The notes beneath the pieces are model-generated. The model was not told the origin of the DNA. It made no database searches and saw only the letters and a list, made by a program, of their open reading frames with translations. The position numbers and the translations under genes were made by a program. A DNA stretch of 62,438 bases, from positions 1-62,438 of IMG/VR virus record IMGVR_UViG_3300027881_000013; one strand, given 5' to 3'. This DNA is from a virus. Shown piece after piece: positions 21,641 to 31,100 of this stretch (positions within the stretch are counted from its first letter, which is position 1; every line of letters starts with the position of its first letter).

Positions 21641-21958
21641 CTACTTATCGCTTTTTTTGAGCAACTTCTCTAAAAATACAGGGGCAGGCGATTTTATATC
21701 TTTTAGCCCCTTACCTAATCTCTTATTTCCTTTGTACATAAAGTCATCAGAGTTCTTACTAATGAATTCATACTTAAATTCATAATTCTCGTTCTCATTT
21801 TTGGGATTCTCATTAAATAATCGAGCCTTTGTCCAGGATGGTATCATTTCTGCCATGCCAGCAGTCAGAAATTCGCACACTACACCACATTCATGACACC
21901 AGTATATTTTATAGCCCTCTGATGGCTCTTTGAGTAGTACTAACTTATGGACGTGCAT
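21641..21958 (-). CDS. 105-residue hypothetical protein with CxxC
   Basis: WCHECGVVCEFLTAG near residues 20-34 suggests a small metal knuckle; the rest is Asn/Glu/Lys-rich. It lies directly upstream of the membrane-anchored gene at 21262. Function unknown. Confidence 0.6.
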   Translation of the reverse strand: MHVHKLVLLKEPSEGYKIYWCHECGVVCEFLTAGMAEMIPSWTKARLFNENPKNENENYEFKYEFISKNSDDFMYKGNKRLGKGLKDIKSPAPVFLEKLLKKSDK

Positions 21959-22012
21959 ATTTATTTATAAGAATAATTGACTGTCTGTTTATTATGTGTT
22001 AAGGTGTTTAAT

Positions 22013-22378
22013 ATGGCAAATAGATCACCACTAACAGACGGGCAACAAGCAATTTTTAAATTTGTTGTTGCATTCATTAGAGAAAATGGCTTTGGGCCAA
22101 CAATTAGGGAGATCCAGGGGGAATTTAATTACAGGTCATCTAATTCTGTTGTGATTCATCTTAATAATTTGAGGTCAAAAGGTTATATAACTAAATCAAG
22201 TACAAAAGATAAAATGAAAACCAGAACTATTAGATTGGTTGATGACATTATTGGTAACTATACTATTGATACCGGCTTCTTGAATAAAGCAATTAAAAAT
22301 TTAAAAGAACGTGGTTATGAGATTGAAGCTAACCTCGCGGTTGAATTCCTTAAAGAATTAAAAGTAAACATAGTTTAA
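22013..22378 (+). CDS. LexA-like winged-helix regulator without peptidase domain
   Basis: 121 residues from ATG 22013 (AAGGTG upstream); an earlier GTG/ATG frame adds 12 unlikely residues. Residues 4-65 (LTDGQQAIFKFVVAFIRENG, GPTIREIQGEFNYRSSNSVV, LRSKGYITK) match the LexA N-terminal DNA-binding domain. The C-terminal part is a short helical segment with no Ser-Lys peptidase dyad, so it cannot self-cleave as LexA does. A phage repressor or activator is likely, and the dyads at 503-625 and the palindromes at 2550-2841 are candidate targets (inference). Divergent from the gene ending at 21958. Confidence 0.8.
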   Translation: MANRSPLTDGQQAIFKFVVAFIRENGFGPTIREIQGEFNYRSSNSVVIHLNNLRSKGYITKSSTKDKMKTRTIRLVDDIIGNYTIDTGFLNKAIKNLKERGYEIEANLAVEFLKELKVNIV

Positions 22379-22455
22379 TGGTGGACCCTGTAGGAGTCGA
22401 ACCTACGACCAATCGGTTATGAGCCGATAGCTCTAACCAACTGAGCTAAGGGTCC
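22379..22455 (-). tRNA. tRNA-Met (CAU)
   Basis: 77 bases; acceptor GGACCCT/AGGGTCC, anticodon loop CTCATAA giving CAU, T arm GTAGGTTCGACTCCTAC, encoded CCA. The G-C first pair excludes a bacterial initiator; elongator Met or a lysidine-modified Ile tRNA are both possible. Its 3' end touches the stop codon of the convergent LexA-like gene. Confidence 0.92.
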
Positions 22456-22571
22456 ACTATTAATATTATAATACAAATATTGATAGCATCAACTATCCCC
22501 TAAGGGGTTACTAGAAACGTGTTTACTGTGACTATTAAGCGCGCATACGTGTATCCCTCCGGAGATTAAAT

Positions 22572-23558
22572 ATGTTAACTGAAAAGCAGGCAGCTGGTTT
22601 ATTAAATAAAATCACTGCTTGGTATTTTATTAATGGGGTAGATGAGAATGCTAGACGCGATGCGTTACCAGTATTAAAAGATGCTCAAAAGCAGCCCAAC
22701 TATACTAGTGATATGTGGGCTAAGTTGATGACAGATGCACTAGTCGCTTTTAGTGAAGGTCTTGACGATAAATTAGAGCCTGAAAATCGAAGGGCAAGTT
22801 TCGATGCTGCTGTAGAGATGATTGGTACTGAGGCGTTTAATACAGTCTCCTTTATACTTGCCACTGCTGCTACTCAGCTTCCTATACCTAAAAATGCTGC
22901 CACTTGTCCTAGCTGCAAGGGTTATGGCTATGCTGGTCCACCAAGAGATCCTGATCCTGATGATCCTGAAGAAGGTGGATTTGGTCCTGGTGGTGGTGTT
23001 TATACTGTACATGATCCAGGAATTGAAACTGATCCTTCTAAGCCAGCGGCTCCAGAAGATTATACCGATCCATTAGCAGATGAACCAGAACACGAAGATG
23101 TTGTACAAGAACGAAGTCAGCAGCTATTGGAGAGAGGCGTTAAACCAGAAGATCTTGATGAGGTTCTACAAAAAGAATTTCCTACAGATGAAAAAACTAC
23201 AGACGATGTAGTAACAAATATTAGAGAAAGAATGGAAAGAGGAGAAAATTTAAACATAGAAGATACTAGAGAAATACGATTTCATGAATTAAGAGAAGAA
23301 GGTATTCAAGAAGATAAGATTAAAGAAGAATATGAAAAAAGATTTCCAGAGGACGATTTAGAAGCAGTGGAATACGTACCAAGTGCTAGCCCATCTCTTG
23401 TTGAAGAAGATCCCTACCACACTCCATGTTCTGAATGTGAGGGAATGGGATTTGTAGAAGAAGAAGAAATTAATAAACCACTTGGTGAGCCTTCTATGGC
23501 AGAGTTACAGCAATCAAAAGAACTAGACAAATGGACGAGAGAAAGACTCGGCCTTTAA
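22572..23558 (+). CDS. 328-residue acidic protein with two DnaJ-type Cys motifs
   Basis: First gene of the virion module; CCGGAG stands before ATG. The helical N-terminal part (residues 1-110) is followed by CPSCKGYG, a Pro/Asp/Gly-rich linker (DPDPDDPEEGGFGPGGG), a long Glu-rich helix with two degenerate copies of R-E-x-G-I/V-K-x-D/E-x-x-x-x-x-x-F-P, then CSECEGMG near the end. The two motifs could form one split zinc site like half of a DnaJ zinc domain. Likely virion or assembly protein by position; function unknown. Confidence 0.65.
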   Translation: MLTEKQAAGLLNKITAWYFINGVDENARRDALPVLKDAQKQPNYTSDMWAKLMTDALVAFSEGLDDKLEPENRRASFDAAVEMIGTEAFNTVSFILATAATQLPIPKNAATCPSCKGYGYAGPPRDPDPDDPEEGGFGPGGGVYTVHDPGIETDPSKPAAPEDYTDPLADEPEHEDVVQERSQQLLERGVKPEDLDEVLQKEFPTDEKTTDDVVTNIRERMERGENLNIEDTREIRFHELREEGIQEDKIKEEYEKRFPEDDLEAVEYVPSASPSLVEEDPYHTPCSECEGMGFVEEEEINKPLGEPSMAELQQSKELDKWTRERLGL

Positions 23559-24193
23559 TGAGTAGAATTGCTCAAACAGGTAGAGACTTTATTGATTATG
23601 TGAAAGTTGTATTAGAAAATTATCCTGAGAGTGAAGAAGATCCTGAGTATAGTGAAGCAAAAGAATATATTAAGGCAGTAATAGAAAGAGATATAGTACC
23701 ATTATATGAAGCATATAAATCAGGTGATGATTCAAGAAGATATAACCTTGAAGAATTAAAATGGTACTATGAAATACTAAAAACTATGGATGATCGTGAT
23801 TGGAAGTACGCATACGAAGAAGCAAGACATTCATATCTTGATTCAGGCCCCATATATGAGGAAGAAGAACAAGTAGGTTTTGAAGATATTTGGAAAAATG
23901 TTGAACAGATGGGTCCTTTACCAGAAGATATGGACGTAGAGGAAAAGACGACGGTAGCACCCAAACAAGAGTCACCTAGAAGACCTGTTGAAAAGATAAT
24001 GGTTAAGCCAACACAGGGTAACATTAAGGAACCCGCAAGTGTTGGATCTTTCGTATATAGTAGAGATGAAGGTTCTGAAGGTCAAATTAAGGAAATCTTG
24101 TCAGAAGACAAGATTAAGGTTATAAATTCTAAGAACAACAAAGAAGAAGTTTGGTCTACAGAAAATTTACACTTGTCTAACAAGACTCGTTAA
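23531..24193 (+). CDS. 220-residue acidic protein with small beta domain
   Basis: The frame overlaps the end of the previous gene; an alternative start (MSRIAQTGRDFIDYVKVV) is at 23558, coupled to its stop as TAATG. Long acidic helices cover residues 20-120. The C-terminal segment (VGSFVYSRDEGSEGQIKEIL, KIKVINSKNNKEEVWSTENL) looks like an SH3/KOW barrel. Function unknown; part of the virion module by position. Confidence 0.65.
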   Translation: MDERKTRPLMSRIAQTGRDFIDYVKVVLENYPESEEDPEYSEAKEYIKAVIERDIVPLYEAYKSGDDSRRYNLEELKWYYEILKTMDDRDWKYAYEEARHSYLDSGPIYEEEEQVGFEDIWKNVEQMGPLPEDMDVEEKTTVAPKQESPRRPVEKIMVKPTQGNIKEPASVGSFVYSRDEGSEGQIKEILSEDKIKVINSKNNKEEVWSTENLHLSNKTR

Positions 24194-24204
24194 TGGAGAA
24201 CAAA

Positions 24205-24504
24205 ATGCAGAAGACCGCACTCGATCAAGCAGCTAAGAGCTACTGGGGTGATTACTTTAAAGAGTATGGCCAGATGTGGGTAAGAGATATTCCACGTCGA
24301 ATCAAGCAGGCTGCCGCTCGACAATTAAAGGCAGAAATTGAAGGCGAATTCGCTCCTATCGCCGGCAATGTCAACGAGGGAACGCTTTCTGTTGAAGCTT
24401 CCTTTGTTGGTAAGATAGGTGATCAGAGTGGTAAGATTCTGGTTACTGCTAGCTTTAATGCAGAAGGCAAGATTAGCGAATTTATTTGTAATCGCGTTGC
24501 GTAA
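24205..24504 (+). CDS. 99-residue protein with AKSYW-YF-YG-RDIPR motif
   Basis: Start at MQKTALDQAAKSYWGDYFKE, with GGAG six bases ahead; an ATG at 24193 is possible. Residues 8-35 carry a motif (AKSYW-x2-YFK-x-YG-x-M-x2-RDIPR) that is nearly repeated inside the 2,063-residue protein at about residues 477-505. The rest is a small beta domain. The shared motif suggests a common partner or targeting role in the virion; function unknown. Confidence 0.65.
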   Translation: MQKTALDQAAKSYWGDYFKEYGQMWVRDIPRRIKQAAARQLKAEIEGEFAPIAGNVNEGTLSVEASFVGKIGDQSGKILVTASFNAEGKISEFICNRVA

Positions 24505-24995
24505 TGAATATATATCTTGCATGTGAGGTATTAGATATTTGGCCCGTTGTGAAGGCAAGGGCTGAGGTGTGGTCTGTATCTAATACCGTCAACAATAAGC
24601 CTATTAATAATTTAAAGGCTATATGCAAGAATAAATATAAGAAATTAGCTGCTATTCATCATCCAGATAAGGGTGGCGATCAAGCAAAATTTATAGAGCT
24701 ACAAAAAGCACATGACACTATAAAAGATGCAACAGTAGAACAAATTATTGATTCATTGAAAGATGAGCAGGAATGTAATAGGGTCTTTCATGAATCTGGT
24801 TCCTTACAATGTAAAGATTGTACTAAATGGAGTGATATTGTTGGTTTATGTATAACAGTATCTTGTACTGGTTTTAAATCCCCAAAGGACACCAATGTTC
24901 TGGGTTTTAATAATATTCGAAGACAGCGAACGCAGGTTCAAAGTAGTAGCCACTACAAAAGAAGAAGCAGAAGAGTGGGCCAAACAGCAGGCTAA
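24504..24995 (+). CDS. J-domain protein with C-terminal Cys cluster
   Basis: 163 residues. Residues 37-75 (NKYKKLAAIHHPDKGGDQAK, FIELQKAHDTIKD) are helices II and III of a J domain with the HPD tripeptide, which stimulates Hsp70 ATPase activity. Residues 102-125 (CKDCTKWSDIVGLCITVSC) form a separate four-Cys site. There is no Gly/Phe region or CxxCxGxG domain, so it is a minimal J protein that would recruit host DnaK, for example to virion assembly (inference). The Arg-rich tail overlaps the next small gene. Confidence 0.8.
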   Translation: MNIYLACEVLDIWPVVKARAEVWSVSNTVNNKPINNLKAICKNKYKKLAAIHHPDKGGDQAKFIELQKAHDTIKDATVEQIIDSLKDEQECNRVFHESGSLQCKDCTKWSDIVGLCITVSCTGFKSPKDTNVLGFNNIRRQRTQVQSSSHYKRRSRRVGQTAG

Positions 24996-25065
24996 AAGAT
25001 ATAAAAAGCTTGTTAAAGAGATAAAAATCTCTAGGATTTTGGAGACAAACAATGCAGACTCGTAA
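24895..25065 (+). CDS. 56-residue helical protein overlapping both neighbours
   Basis: ATG 24895 has AAAGGA five to six bases upstream, inside the J-domain gene's 3' end in another frame; it ends 14 bases into the next gene. Sequence MFWVLIIFEDSERRFKVVAT then a charged helix (TKEEAEEWAKQQAKRYKKLV). Good ribosome site and natural composition; the J-domain protein's basic tail in this stretch is the less protein-like frame. Function unknown. Confidence 0.65.
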   Translation: MFWVLIIFEDSERRFKVVATTKEEAEEWAKQQAKRYKKLVKEIKISRILETNNADS

Positions 25066-28000
25066 AGCGCTTAAAGCACTGAGCAAGGGTGACGTTGATT
25101 ATAACACTATGAATGCTACAGGACCTCTTGCGGGTCATGCAGATAAGCTATTGCAGTCTCACGAGAATCGTCAGGCTGGTATTAAGGCTGAGCAGGGTCG
25201 TCATGATTTTGCTGCCGCAATGCCGGTTCTACAGGCCGCTCGAGCGAAGATTGATAAGATAGTTGGTGAGCGTGTCTTACCAGATGATACCCCCATTGTC
25301 TCTCGTTTTGATGCCTTTAGTATTATGAAGGATGCATCGAAACACATCGCTGATGACAATGGTCTTAAGCGATTTACGACCCATCTTGAGCGGCTTTGGC
25401 ATCAAGAGCCTTTGGGGTCTATTTCTGCTGGTACGCTGACTCGCTTACGCGATCACTATCAGTATACCAATCCTCACTCTAAGGTTGCTGAGGTTATTGA
25501 TACTATTATTCCCAGTGTAGCATATAATACGCTTCCCGTTGTGAAGCTTGTACGTATCGCCTCTGAGATTAAGAGTCAGGAAGACTACGATATCGCTGTA
25601 GTTCGTAATGGCCTTCAGAGTGACACGCCGGTTAATGTTAGGGCTCGTACCTTCATTCGCGCTCTATTAAATAGAAAAGATGCTGCCGAGACGATGGAAG
25701 AGCATCTTGACGAGTCGCATAAAAAGGAGGAGGGCCAATTTGACGAGATGAAGGAAATCAATGACGTCAAGCCTCCTCTCATGGCCAGTAGAGGTAGCGA
25801 TGTCGCTACTCGTGTAGCTAATAGAATTAATAAGAAGGCTCAGCAGTCAATTAAGGATACTGCAGTTGCTGTTGAAGGCCTAACAGATAAATTTGATAAA
25901 TTACAACAAAGTGGAACTTCAGTAGAAGATATTACTAATAAGTTGCAACAGGCTAAGGAACAACAGGCTAAGGAACAAGGTGGTTTAGTAGCAGATTCTG
26001 ATACCACAGCAGAGACACCAAAGCAAGATCTAGGTATTGATGGTACTGGTGTTTTATCTACTGTTGCTCAGGTATATGAGGAAGAGGAAACACCATATAT
26101 GCAGATTCCTGGCATCGCCACAGATCCAGAAGTGCGATCGATGGCAGCCGATGCAGTTCAATATGCTATGAGTGATCCTACTATTGCTAACTTGTTAAAT
26201 CAACTGGGTGTTGATCCAAATATGCCAGATGCGGCAGCCCAGATTGAGCAGATAGTGGCGACTAATCCAGAAACGATGCAAATCTTAGAGAAGATTACTC
26301 AACTTGTTGGTAAGACTGTACAAAGAGAAGAGTCACAGCAGGTTGCCGCATCTGTAAGAGTAGCCCAGGAAGAGATGCAAGAGTACGTTGATAGCCAAGA
26401 AGGGCAAGATTTCTTCCAGCAGATGGGTCAGGAATTAGAAAGTTACATGAGCGGTGAAGGCGAAGGCGAAGAGGCTATGGAAATGGCTGCTGCCAAGAAA
26501 AAGAAGAAGAAGACGAAAAAGAAGGAAAAGTCGACTAAGACTTTTAATCCTAAGATTAATGAACAGCAGCCAGGTCAGATTACTCCTCCGCAGTCCTTAA
26601 AAGCTGCTATCTTATCTGATAATCCTATGGTAGATGATGGTAAACATCACCTTCCTATTTATAATAACAAGGCTGCTCATGCTTCTCTTGATTATGTTAA
26701 TGCTCTTCAAGCTTCACCTTCTTGGTGGCTTGGTAGTGTAGCTGAGTTAAAGTCTAACTTAAGAGAAGCAATTAAGGCAGGTAAAATTCCTCCTCAGTTC
26801 GAAAAGCATGTAAAGGGCAAGGGGAAGGATGACGATAAGGATGACGATAAGGATGACGATAAGGACGATGATAAGAAAGATGATGGAAAGTTCCCAGAGA
26901 ATTTGAAGAAAAAGAAGAGTGAAATCGAGCATATATTACTGAATGATAAGACCTATAGAGCAAGTGGATATGCCATTGCTATAAATGGCGACCAGGTTGC
27001 TATTCAGAGTAAACGAGGAAGTAAGAGTTATCCATTGTTAGAGGTTGATGCCGCTATTGATGACTTCATCTATCTCGCTAGTACTGCTAAGCATCCTGCT
27101 GGTGGTCCACCTCCGCCAGTATTTACTATTAGAGAAGGTCTTAGACTCAATTGTCCGGGCTGTGGCGAATCTAATAGTTATGAGATGCCAAAAACTGCTT
27201 CTGACTTAAGCTGTGGTCGCTGTAGTGGTATTATTCCCTCTAAGGCCATTGCTTCTGCCCTCGAGGTTGGTGGTGCTGCTGAAGAGACCACGTTGACCGC
27301 TTTTGTTGCTGATGCTCATCTTGAGACGTTTGGTGATGCTTTTGGTAAAGCTGCAGAGAAGCTGGGCGCTCAGGAAGTTGGGGTTGAAGGGAATAACGCT
27401 GAAGCCTATGCATTTAATGTTCCTGTTGAGCGTAAAGCTGAAGTTTGGGACATGATGGTAGAAGCGGGCTTTAAGCCAATCGCCTTAGATATGGAAGATA
27501 TTGAAATTCCAGAAGGCGGTCTTGAAGAAGAAGGACTGCCAATGGAAATGCAACCTCTTGGCGGTGAGGGGGATGCAAAAATTGATAATGCGATGCAGCA
27601 TTATAATGAAAAAGGCGATATGAGTATCCTTGATGCAATTACTCAATTTAAAACTGATTATTCTAAAGAATTAGAAACTGAACCACCACAAATTGATCCA
27701 CAGGCTGTAGTTGATATTGCGCAAAGAATTTTTGGTGGTTCCCCTATGGAAATAGCAGGTGCATTAGAGAAGTTGGCTGGTGATCTTCCGGCCGCTACTG
27801 TAAATCAGCAACAGCCAGATGCAGTGGCTCAAGGGAAAGGGAATAAGGTACTTGGCCCGGACTCCGAAACCCATGGTGACCTTAAAACCCCAAGTATAAA
27901 GTCTCAGTCAAAACCACAGGGAAATTTCTCTGATACGAGTACTGAACCAGATTCTGATAATAGAGATCCTGGCGACTTTGGTGCTGGGAAGCCGAAAACT

Positions 28001-28141
28001 CAGCATCCAGCGACTGATCAGCAAGGTACTGGTCTGTCTGATACCGATCTTGGCAAGGATTCTGATCATCAGGAGAACAAGCTTACTCGTAAGATGGACC
28101 AAATGAGTAAGGCTGCACCATCTGCACTGCGATCCAAGTAA
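25052..28141 (+). CDS. 1,029-residue virion-module protein
   Basis: GGAG stands before ATG. An N-terminal helical domain (residues 1-270) has more regular codon use; low-complexity segments follow, with a Lys run near 480-495 and four DDDK units at 593-608. There is a zinc ribbon (CPGCGESNSYEMPKTASDLS then CGRC) near 693-720, an alpha/beta part (ETFGDAFGKAAEKLGAQEVG) and an acidic Asp/Ser-rich end. Its size and place before the terminases suit an internal virion or head-associated protein. No family was recognised. Confidence 0.7.
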   Translation: MQTRKALKALSKGDVDYNTMNATGPLAGHADKLLQSHENRQAGIKAEQGRHDFAAAMPVLQAARAKIDKIVGERVLPDDTPIVSRFDAFSIMKDASKHIADDNGLKRFTTHLERLWHQEPLGSISAGTLTRLRDHYQYTNPHSKVAEVIDTIIPSVAYNTLPVVKLVRIASEIKSQEDYDIAVVRNGLQSDTPVNVRARTFIRALLNRKDAAETMEEHLDESHKKEEGQFDEMKEINDVKPPLMASRGSDVATRVANRINKKAQQSIKDTAVAVEGLTDKFDKLQQSGTSVEDITNKLQQAKEQQAKEQGGLVADSDTTAETPKQDLGIDGTGVLSTVAQVYEEEETPYMQIPGIATDPEVRSMAADAVQYAMSDPTIANLLNQLGVDPNMPDAAAQIEQIVATNPETMQILEKITQLVGKTVQREESQQVAASVRVAQEEMQEYVDSQEGQDFFQQMGQELESYMSGEGEGEEAMEMAAAKKKKKKTKKKEKSTKTFNPKINEQQPGQITPPQSLKAAILSDNPMVDDGKHHLPIYNNKAAHASLDYVNALQASPSWWLGSVAELKSNLREAIKAGKIPPQFEKHVKGKGKDDDKDDDKDDDKDDDKKDDGKFPENLKKKKSEIEHILLNDKTYRASGYAIAINGDQVAIQSKRGSKSYPLLEVDAAIDDFIYLASTAKHPAGGPPPPVFTIREGLRLNCPGCGESNSYEMPKTASDLSCGRCSGIIPSKAIASALEVGGAAEETTLTAFVADAHLETFGDAFGKAAEKLGAQEVGVEGNNAEAYAFNVPVERKAEVWDMMVEAGFKPIALDMEDIEIPEGGLEEEGLPMEMQPLGGEGDAKIDNAMQHYNEKGDMSILDAITQFKTDYSKELETEPPQIDPQAVVDIAQRIFGGSPMEIAGALEKLAGDLPAATVNQQQPDAVAQGKGNKVLGPDSETHGDLKTPSIKSQSKPQGNFSDTSTEPDSDNRDPGDFGAGKPKTQHPATDQQGTGLSDTDLGKDSDHQENKLTRKMDQMSKAAPSALRSK
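26828..26875 (+). repeat. Four 12-bp units encoding DDDK
   Basis: GATGACGATAAG three times plus one variant unit (GACGATGATAAG), encoding Asp-Asp-Asp-Lys four times within the 1,029-residue protein. A flexible charged linker. Confidence 0.85.
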
Positions 28142-28153
28142 AGAGGTTTTGCT

Positions 28154-31100
28154 ATGGGCATTACCGATAATAAATTTATAGGGCAAGAAACGCCCATATC
28201 CAATCTGGATGATCATGCTTTTACGGGTATTGCAGATCCTAATAAGTGGTCTATCGAAAAGGTAGCTGAACTTATTGGCTCTCGTGAAACACCGGCAGAA
28301 GATGATCCGCTACCTGCAGGAACTCGTGTTGAGTTCAGTATGCCGAATTCTAATGAAATTCGGTGTGGAGTAGTAGCTTCTAAATGTGGTAATGAATATG
28401 TTGTTCAGATTAATGAAGGGGAATCATGTCTTGTTCCTCCTGGCAGATTAGCTAAGATTGATAACGCTAGTAAAATAGCAGAGGTTCTTAAGCATGAGCT
28501 TATGCCTCGTCTTGAGCTCCAATCTGAGATTTCTAAAAACGGTAATCATGTTGCCACAGTAGAATTTAAAGATAGATATCCTTCTGACAATCAGATTATT
28601 AAGTGGTCACTCGAGCACTTTCCTGATCTTAAGTTAGTAGATGCTATTCAAAGAAAAGCTAGACGTATTGATTTGATTTTTGAGGTTCAAGCTGCTGAGG
28701 ATGTGAAACCTCAAGGTGGCGATAGCTTTACTCGTGCTCCTGGTCTTATGAGTCAGGAAATTGATGGTACTGGTGTTATTGGGGAAGCCAGTCCTCTTAC
28801 TGGCATTGAGGATGCAGATATTGATAAGGGTATAGAAGTAGAAAAAGAGCATACTGAGGATGAGGAATTAGCTAGACAAATCGCTGTTGATCACTTAGCA
28901 GAAGATCCTGATTATTATAATAAATTAGAAAAGATGGAAAAACATCATAATAAGAAATTTGCTCTAAAGGACATAACAGTCCCTAGTGTAATTAGTCTTG
29001 TTGATGTTACTCCTAAACAAGCTCAAGCAGAAGAAAAGATTGAGAATTTAACTGAATCTGATAGATCATTAAGATATCAAGAGCTTCATAAGGCAGCTGA
29101 ATGGACTCTTGGTAGATTTAATGATAGTAATCCTGGATATTATGCCGCACCACAAGAAATTGGGATGATTGGTTCTGGTGGTGAGCAAATTTTACAATTA
29201 TTTTTCTCTTTAAAGAAAAAGGGTAAGAACGAAGAATTAGGCAATCTTTATTTTGATAATAAGGGTATAATTGTAACAGCAGAAGAAGCAGAAGAAGGTT
29301 TTGAACCTGTAAATGGCTATGTACAGGTAGACTCTGATGCCAATCTTCCTATTGTAATGTTATCTACTCCACATGGTATGGAGTCTGCACAAAAGTATAG
29401 TTTTAATTTCACTGCTACTATGGAATATTCTGACGATGAAATAGAAACTATGACTGCTGCAAGACAAATAACAGCAGATGTTTGTGCTTGTCTTGCAGAT
29501 ACTGTATTATCAGAGCATGGTGGTTATTCTGCAAAGGCACAGGCTGATTTTGAGGCTCGTTTAACTAAACTTGCAGTTGATCCAAGCGCTAAAAGCTATT
29601 GGTCTGGCTATTTTAAAGATTATGGTAAGATGCTTACGCGTGATATTCCGCGTAAGATTAAAAAGAAGAAAGCAGATAGTGATTATACTGCCTATGTTGA
29701 TAAGGTAGATGGTGGATATGAAGTAAAGAGCAAGAAAAATCCAAAATGGTCTGGTGGTACATATAAGAGTAAGTCTAAGGCTGAAGAACGTCTCGGTGAA
29801 GTAGAGATGTTCAAGCACATGAAAGATGGTAGTAAGTATTTAGAAAATATTAGCGAAGTTGATTGGATTGATCTTGCTACTTCTGCTTTTACTGATAAAA
29901 GTGCAGCCTGGTGGAATAGAAAAAGACCAAAGAGTAGAAGACCTAAAGATAAGAGAAAAGATTATCCGAAACAGGGGCCAGATTTAAGTTCAGTAACCAA
30001 TGTTGTTAAGTGGTCATTGGAACAAGCCTTAGACGAAAAAGATTATGCTTTAAAAGATATAATTATTAGATTAGGCACAAAGTGGATTAATGATAATCCA
30101 GGGTATTTTGACAGTATTAATGATAGTACTATCGGTGAAGCATACGCCTATGAATTAAGAGATAATGAGAAGAGTTATAATCTTATAGTCAAATTTTTAA
30201 AGGATTGGGATAAGAGGCGTACTAATTGGGAACATAAAGAATTAGGTAAACAACGAAAACAAGAGAAATTAGATAAATTACGTGGTGTTGATCCTAAAAA
30301 AGAAAAAGAAACCTGGGAACAGCAAAAAGATAAAGAAAAGAAGGAAAAAGGTGGTCCGATAGAAATGGGGGGTGCAACTCCCCAGATACAAGAGGAAGGA
30401 CCAGTAGAGATGGGGAAAGCCCCAAAGGAAGATGTCGCACAACAATATCGTATACAACCGCCACAACCGCCACAACCAACTCCTGAGCAGATTGAAGAAT
30501 CAATGCAATATGGTCAACAATATAAACCACCGTTTAGACCAGTGGCAAAGACAGCTGCGGGTTTAGCTGATCTAACTGATTTAGAATGGAAAGAATTAAC
30601 TAAAAAATTAAAAGGTAAAGAAGAGGCTTCACAGGCTCTTGAGCAATTAAAGCAAGAAACTAGTGAGCTCGAGAAGGCAAAGGGGGAAGAAGAACCCGAA
30701 TATACTATTCCTGAGGGGGCAAAGGTACATAAAGCTCCGAGGGGTGTAGATTTCACTTCTTGGGAAGTTGAACCTGAAAGACCAGAGTCTAGATTAACTA
30801 CTCCTAATATTCCAGAGCCATATGGTCCTACTCGAGGACCAGATTATGCTCCTCCTGAAATGAACTATGTTAAAACCATGGAGCAGATGAAGGACATATT
30901 AAGAATATTAGAAGAAAAAGTAGAGATTAAATTTCCTAGTATTGGTATTCTTAAAGACAAAATTCCTATTATTAATCCAGATCAGATAAAAGAAGGTGAC
31001 GATTTAGAAGCAATTAATGAGTATGCTGGTGCAGAATTATGGCTTGCGTTGTTTTTATCAGGTAAAGAAGGTCCTGAAAAATATAAACAATACCAAGATA

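Noticed and set aside
22013-22378. Full-length LexA or CI-type self-cleaving repressor
   Set aside because: Only the DNA-binding domain is present; the peptidase domain and the Ala-Gly cleavage site are absent.
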